Notes under the pieces: generated by a model
Database searches by the model: none
Told to the model about the DNA's origin: nothing
The model's input: only the letters and a program-made list of their open reading frames with translations
Origin: Candidatus Zhuqueibacterota bacterium
GTDB lineage: Bacteria > Zhuqueibacterota > Zhuqueibacteria > Residuimicrobiales > Krinioviventaceae
Reading direction: 5' to 3'
Assembly (NCBI GenBank): GCA_003854995.1
Contig: RQOI01000192.1
Location: 1-8,123, forward strand
Length of the DNA: 8,123 bases
Translations under genes and position numbers: made by a program
Shown: piece by piece, positions 5,316 to 8,123 of the stretch
How positions within the stretch are numbered: the stretch's first letter is position 1
How the letters are laid out: each line of letters starts with the position of its first letter

Positions 5316-7535
5316 ATGAAACACCTGTTAACACTTTTGATCATTCTAGTGCACGTTGCACTTTCGGCGCAAACATTGAACAAACGCACCGACTGGATCG
5401 GCAACACCTTTTCCGGCGCAACTCAGTGGGTGCAGAATTTTATTGATGAAATCAAAGTCTTTGAAAACGGCGTCGTTCTCACGGCCAGTGATTGGGATGA
5501 AAATGGCCGCTGCTCTGGCCTGTACAAAGACGGCGATGTCAATAAAAATTTGTTCAAGCAATATAACGGCGCCGGCGGCCACAACTGCTGGGGTTGGGGA
5601 ACCGCCAGCGCTGCCGTGGCCATGGACTCGGCTTTCGTCTATATCACCAACTGTGACGGCGATCTGCTTCGCTTCACTTGGGATCCGGAAAATATTCACA
5701 CCAACCGGTACAAGGATAAAATACACATCGGCAAGGCCAATGGTATGACGGCGGCGCTCGGCAAGATCGTCCTGGCGCTGGAAAACGGCGATGTGCTGGT
5801 GTTAAAAAGTGGCGATTTGAGCGAGCTCGCCTCTTTCCGCGTTGCCGGTGTGCGTGATGTGACAGTGGCGCCGGACAGCACGCTTTGGCTGCTGGTCGGT
5901 AAAACAGTGAAACACTATGCTGCGGACGGTTCGCCACTCGCGGCGGAAATCATTGATCTGGAAGATCCGGCATCAGTCGCTATTGACAATCAGGGGCGGC
6001 TGGTCGTCACCGATAACGGTTACCGCCGGCAGGTGCTGTTTTATGATATCAACGGCGCACCGACTCTGGTGCAAACATTCGGGCTTGAAGGCGGCATCAG
6101 CGCCGGTACGCCGGGAGTGGTCAAAGATCAGCCGCTAAAATTCTTTTCCCTCAAAGGCGCTGATACGGATGCCGACGGCAACATTTATGTCGCCATGAGC
6201 AGGCGCGAAAGCATCATCCGCAAGTTCATGCCGAACGGCGAACTGGTGTGGGAGATGTTGTCGCTGCCGTTTCTGGATAACGCGGATGCCGATGTAACCA
6301 CCGACGGCGCTAAGGTGTATGCGGTTGATGAAATTTACGAGGTCACTTACGGCGAAAACGGCATCGAATGGGAGCTGGTCGCCATCACCCGCGATGAACA
6401 CAAGTACCCGAATGATCCGCGCATCACAACACAGACGACGCATAGCGCTTTTATCCGCACTGTTGAAGGCCGCCGGCTGCTGTTCATGTCCAGCCAAACC
6501 GCCGGCCCCTTTAACGTGTACTATTTTGATCCCGAAACCGATGGCGAGATTGCCGTCCCGAGCGGCATGACAAAAGGCAAGGGCTGGGCGCTGTGGCCGG
6601 ATGCGGCGGGCAACGTCTGGTACGGCGACGGCAGGAAAATAGTACAGGAACCGCTTAGCGGTTTTTCGCCAAACGGTGAACCGGCATACGGCTCAACGAC
6701 GAGTTTTCCAGTCCCTGATGAATTTGTGTCGGTCGAACGGCTTGTGTATCTGCCGGAGAGTGACGTCATGTTCATCAGCGGATTTACCAAAGACAATCGT
6801 GATCCGGGGGGCTCCTGGGGGCTCATCGGCACCGAAGTGATTCGCTATGAAAACTGGACCAGTGCGCCGACACAGATTTTTCGTACCAAAGTGCCGTTTG
6901 ATACCTGGGAAGGCGGCGGCGCTCCTGATATGATTTTGCCGAAAAGCCTGGCTGTGACCGGCGATTATTTTTTTGTCGCCTATGTGCATAACGACGGTGA
7001 ATCCGGCAATAGACCGCCGGTGAAAGTGTTCAGCGCCTTGAACGGGCAGTTCGTCGGCAATCTGCGTCCGACAAAAGAGGTCGGCGGCATCTCCGGATGG
7101 GTTGATATGGCCTTTGCCGTCACGGCCATGCAGCGCTCCAACGGCGAGTATGTGGTTTTTGTTGAAGAAGACGCCCGCGCCAAGACGCTGGTGTATCGAT
7201 GGACTCCGTCGGTCGACAATGTCGCACGGCCTTTGGGCGACAAGAATGCAGCGCCGATCGATTTCAAGCTCTATCCCAACTCACCGAATCCGTTCAATCC
7301 CGACACGCACGTCCGTTTTGATGTGCCCAAAAGCGCCGAGGTCACAATAAGCATTTACAATGTGCTCGGTCGGTGCGTGCGGCTGTTGCTCGATGAACCT
7401 CGCGACGCCGGGCACTATACCCTCACCTGGGACGGCCTCAACGATGCCGGCGATCAAGTCAGCAGCGGCCTCTATTTTCTGACCATGCGCAGCGGTCATT
7501 TTGTCGCCATGCGAAAAATTGCCCTGATGCGCTAA
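5316..7535 (+). CDS. Secreted beta-propeller (NHL/WD-like) protein with C-terminal FlgD-like / T9SS-type sorting domain
   Basis: This 739-residue protein has a Sec signal (HLLTLLIILVHVALSAQ, residues 3-19). A long all-beta region with repeated propeller-like strands follows: VAMDSAFVYITNCDGDLLRF, SVAIDNQGRLVVTDNG, DTDADGNIYVAMS, and DVTTDGAKVYAVDE. The recurrent D-x-(D/Q)-G-x-(I/L)-x-V pattern is typical of NHL-type blades. Residues 650-739 are a FlgD-like Ig module: FKLYPNSPNPFNP, VRFDVPKSAEVTISIYNVLG, then LTWDGLNDAGDQVSSGLYF, and a basic end (MRKIALMR). That module is the usual C-terminal sorting or anchoring domain of proteins exported by FCB-group bacteria, and it implies a two-step route, Sec and then the outer membrane. 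No catalytic site is visible, so binding or scaffolding is more likely than hydrolysis. The gene is more GC-rich than the DUF1080 half just upstream. The fold call is moderate; the sorting-domain call is strong. Confidence 0.8.
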   Translation: MKHLLTLLIILVHVALSAQTLNKRTDWIGNTFSGATQWVQNFIDEIKVFENGVVLTASDWDENGRCSGLYKDGDVNKNLFKQYNGAGGHNCWGWGTASAAVAMDSAFVYITNCDGDLLRFTWDPENIHTNRYKDKIHIGKANGMTAALGKIVLALENGDVLVLKSGDLSELASFRVAGVRDVTVAPDSTLWLLVGKTVKHYAADGSPLAAEIIDLEDPASVAIDNQGRLVVTDNGYRRQVLFYDINGAPTLVQTFGLEGGISAGTPGVVKDQPLKFFSLKGADTDADGNIYVAMSRRESIIRKFMPNGELVWEMLSLPFLDNADADVTTDGAKVYAVDEIYEVTYGENGIEWELVAITRDEHKYPNDPRITTQTTHSAFIRTVEGRRLLFMSSQTAGPFNVYYFDPETDGEIAVPSGMTKGKGWALWPDAAGNVWYGDGRKIVQEPLSGFSPNGEPAYGSTTSFPVPDEFVSVERLVYLPESDVMFISGFTKDNRDPGGSWGLIGTEVIRYENWTSAPTQIFRTKVPFDTWEGGGAPDMILPKSLAVTGDYFFVAYVHNDGESGNRPPVKVFSALNGQFVGNLRPTKEVGGISGWVDMAFAVTAMQRSNGEYVVFVEEDARAKTLVYRWTPSVDNVARPLGDKNAAPIDFKLYPNSPNPFNPDTHVRFDVPKSAEVTISIYNVLGRCVRLLLDEPRDAGHYTLTWDGLNDAGDQVSSGLYFLTMRSGHFVAMRKIALMR

Positions 7536-7710
7536 AATAAAAGCCACAGAAATACAGGTCATTTAGACGATGTTTCGGTGGTCTTCCGGCATAACGGACC
7601 GGAAAACACAGTCGAAAGTCTAAAGTTTTGTAGCATCAGACGGCCGTGCGCTTTGAAAAGGCGTAAATTTTTTAAAATAGATCCACCGTAAAACAAAAAA
7701 AGGAGAAGCA
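7536..7710 (+). other. Intergenic region with possible terminator and ribosome binding site
   Basis: This 175-base gap holds no open frame that looks real. It contains a weak TTCCGG/CCGGAA stem (7584-7589 with 7599-7604, nine-base loop), a possible terminator at 7649-7673, and a strong AGGAG (7701-7705) five bases before the ATG at 7711. It is the longest gap in the window, which suggests that the last gene has its own promoter, though I cannot place one with confidence. Confidence 0.5.
7649..7673 (+). terminator. Possible weak rho-independent terminator
   Basis: CGCTTT pairs with AAGGCG around a GAA loop (7649-7663, one G-T pair), followed by TAAATTTTTT. The stem is short and the T-run starts four bases late, and it lies over 110 bases after the propeller gene's stop. 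It may end the upstream transcript or be chance. Confidence 0.3.
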
Positions 7711-8123
7711 ATGGGGCGTTTCATTCTAATATTTGCACTATTGACACTATTCGCAGGCCGTCTGTTTCCCGCCGACCTGGTGCGTATCGAGCCGCTGACG
7801 GACAGGATTTTGTGTCTCACTTTTGATGAGGGTCATATCGATTATTTCAGCATCGGGCAGACGCGCTACAACGGCAACAAGGTTTACTACAGCAAACTGA
7901 ATCTGAACGCCGCCATGAACCCGGCCAGTTATCAGATCACCAGTGCGGATGACGGCGCCTATGGTGCGCCGCAGCACCCGGTCGCGGTCGGGCGCAAGGC
8001 CAAAGGCGCCGAGTTTCACAACATTTACGACGCCGCCAATCCGGCGGCGCTGCTCACTCACTGGATCTATCTCGAACTGCCGCAGCCGCTGCAAGTCGGC
8101 GCGACCTATACGGTCACGTTGGA
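7711..8123 (+). CDS. N-terminal part of a secreted protein of unrecognised family (3' truncated by window end)
   Basis: The frame runs open from the ATG at 7711 off the window edge (137 complete codons). A strong AGGAG five bases upstream and an immediate signal peptide (GRFILIFALLTLFAGRLFPA, residues 2-21) fix the start. The mature part looks all-beta: IEPLTDRILCLTFDEGHIDY, then a NKVYYSKLN strand, MNPASYQITSADD, VGRKAKGAEF, and WIYLELPQPLQVGATYTVTL. This resembles an N-terminal Ig-like or fibronectin-like module, in which an N-terminal sandwich precedes a catalytic or repeat domain, as in many secreted glycoside hydrolases; I cannot assign a family. The neighbours (DUF1080, propeller, CBM) make a carbohydrate role plausible but unproven. 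That it is a secreted gene is well supported; its function is unknown. Confidence 0.75.
   Translation, partial: MGRFILIFALLTLFAGRLFPADLVRIEPLTDRILCLTFDEGHIDYFSIGQTRYNGNKVYYSKLNLNAAMNPASYQITSADDGAYGAPQHPVAVGRKAKGAEFHNIYDAANPAALLTHWIYLELPQPLQVGATYTVTL

Noticed and set aside
7584..7604. TTCCGG / CCGGAA hairpin after the propeller gene
   Set aside because: Six-base stem with a nine-base loop and no following T-run; too weak to call a terminator.
7673..7678. TAAAAT as a -10 promoter box for the last gene
   Set aside because: No -35 element at suitable spacing (TTGAAA at 7653 is only 14 bases away), and no Bacteroidota-type TAnnTTTG box was found.

Overview
The window looks like a piece of a genome from the FCB superphylum (Bacteroidota / Ignavibacteria / Calditrichota / KSB1-like lineages), possibly from a metagenome assembly. 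The main reason is the C-terminus of the 739-residue propeller protein, which carries a FlgD-like / type IX-secretion-style sorting module (YPNSPNPFNP, then IYNVLGR, then a WDG...G...SGLYF pattern). The number of exported proteins and the DUF6599, DUF362 and DUF1080 families also fit. All supported genes lie on the + strand. I see no rRNA, tRNA, CRISPR array, insertion sequence or integrase.

Layout. (1) Bases 1-430 are the 3' end of a gene whose product ends in a CBM6/35-like carbohydrate-binding module. (2) Bases 437-817 are a shrunken aldo/keto reductase. A twin-arginine leader and the first barrel strand are joined directly to the extreme C-terminus with its CxxCxxCxxxC motif, so most of the TIM barrel is gone. 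The expected ATG is ACG. (3) Bases 856-1695 encode a secreted DUF6599 protein. (4) Bases 1777-2688 encode a Tat-exported DUF362 protein, coupled by a TAATG overlap to (5) 2688-4289. That gene encodes a membrane polyferredoxin in which a NapH-like quinol-dehydrogenase half is fused to a NapG-like half across an internal twin-arginine segment. (6) Bases 4377-5279 encode a secreted chimera of one Kelch repeat and a complete DUF1080 domain. (7) Bases 5316-7535 encode the secreted beta-propeller protein with the sorting domain. (8) From 7711 to the window edge is the start of another secreted protein of unrecognised family.

How the genes may work together (inference). Genes 2-5 look like an envelope redox module: a Tat-exported Fe-S reductase (here degenerate), a secreted DUF6599 protein, a Tat-exported DUF362 protein, and a membrane Fe-S conduit that could pass electrons between the quinone pool and the periplasm. 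Genes 1, 6, 7 and 8 look like exported carbohydrate-related proteins.

The most striking thing is that two separate genes carry precise in-frame joins: the aldo/keto reductase lost its middle, and the Kelch gene is fused to DUF1080. Either this region has undergone repeated deletion, or the contig contains mis-joins. Read-level checks would separate these.
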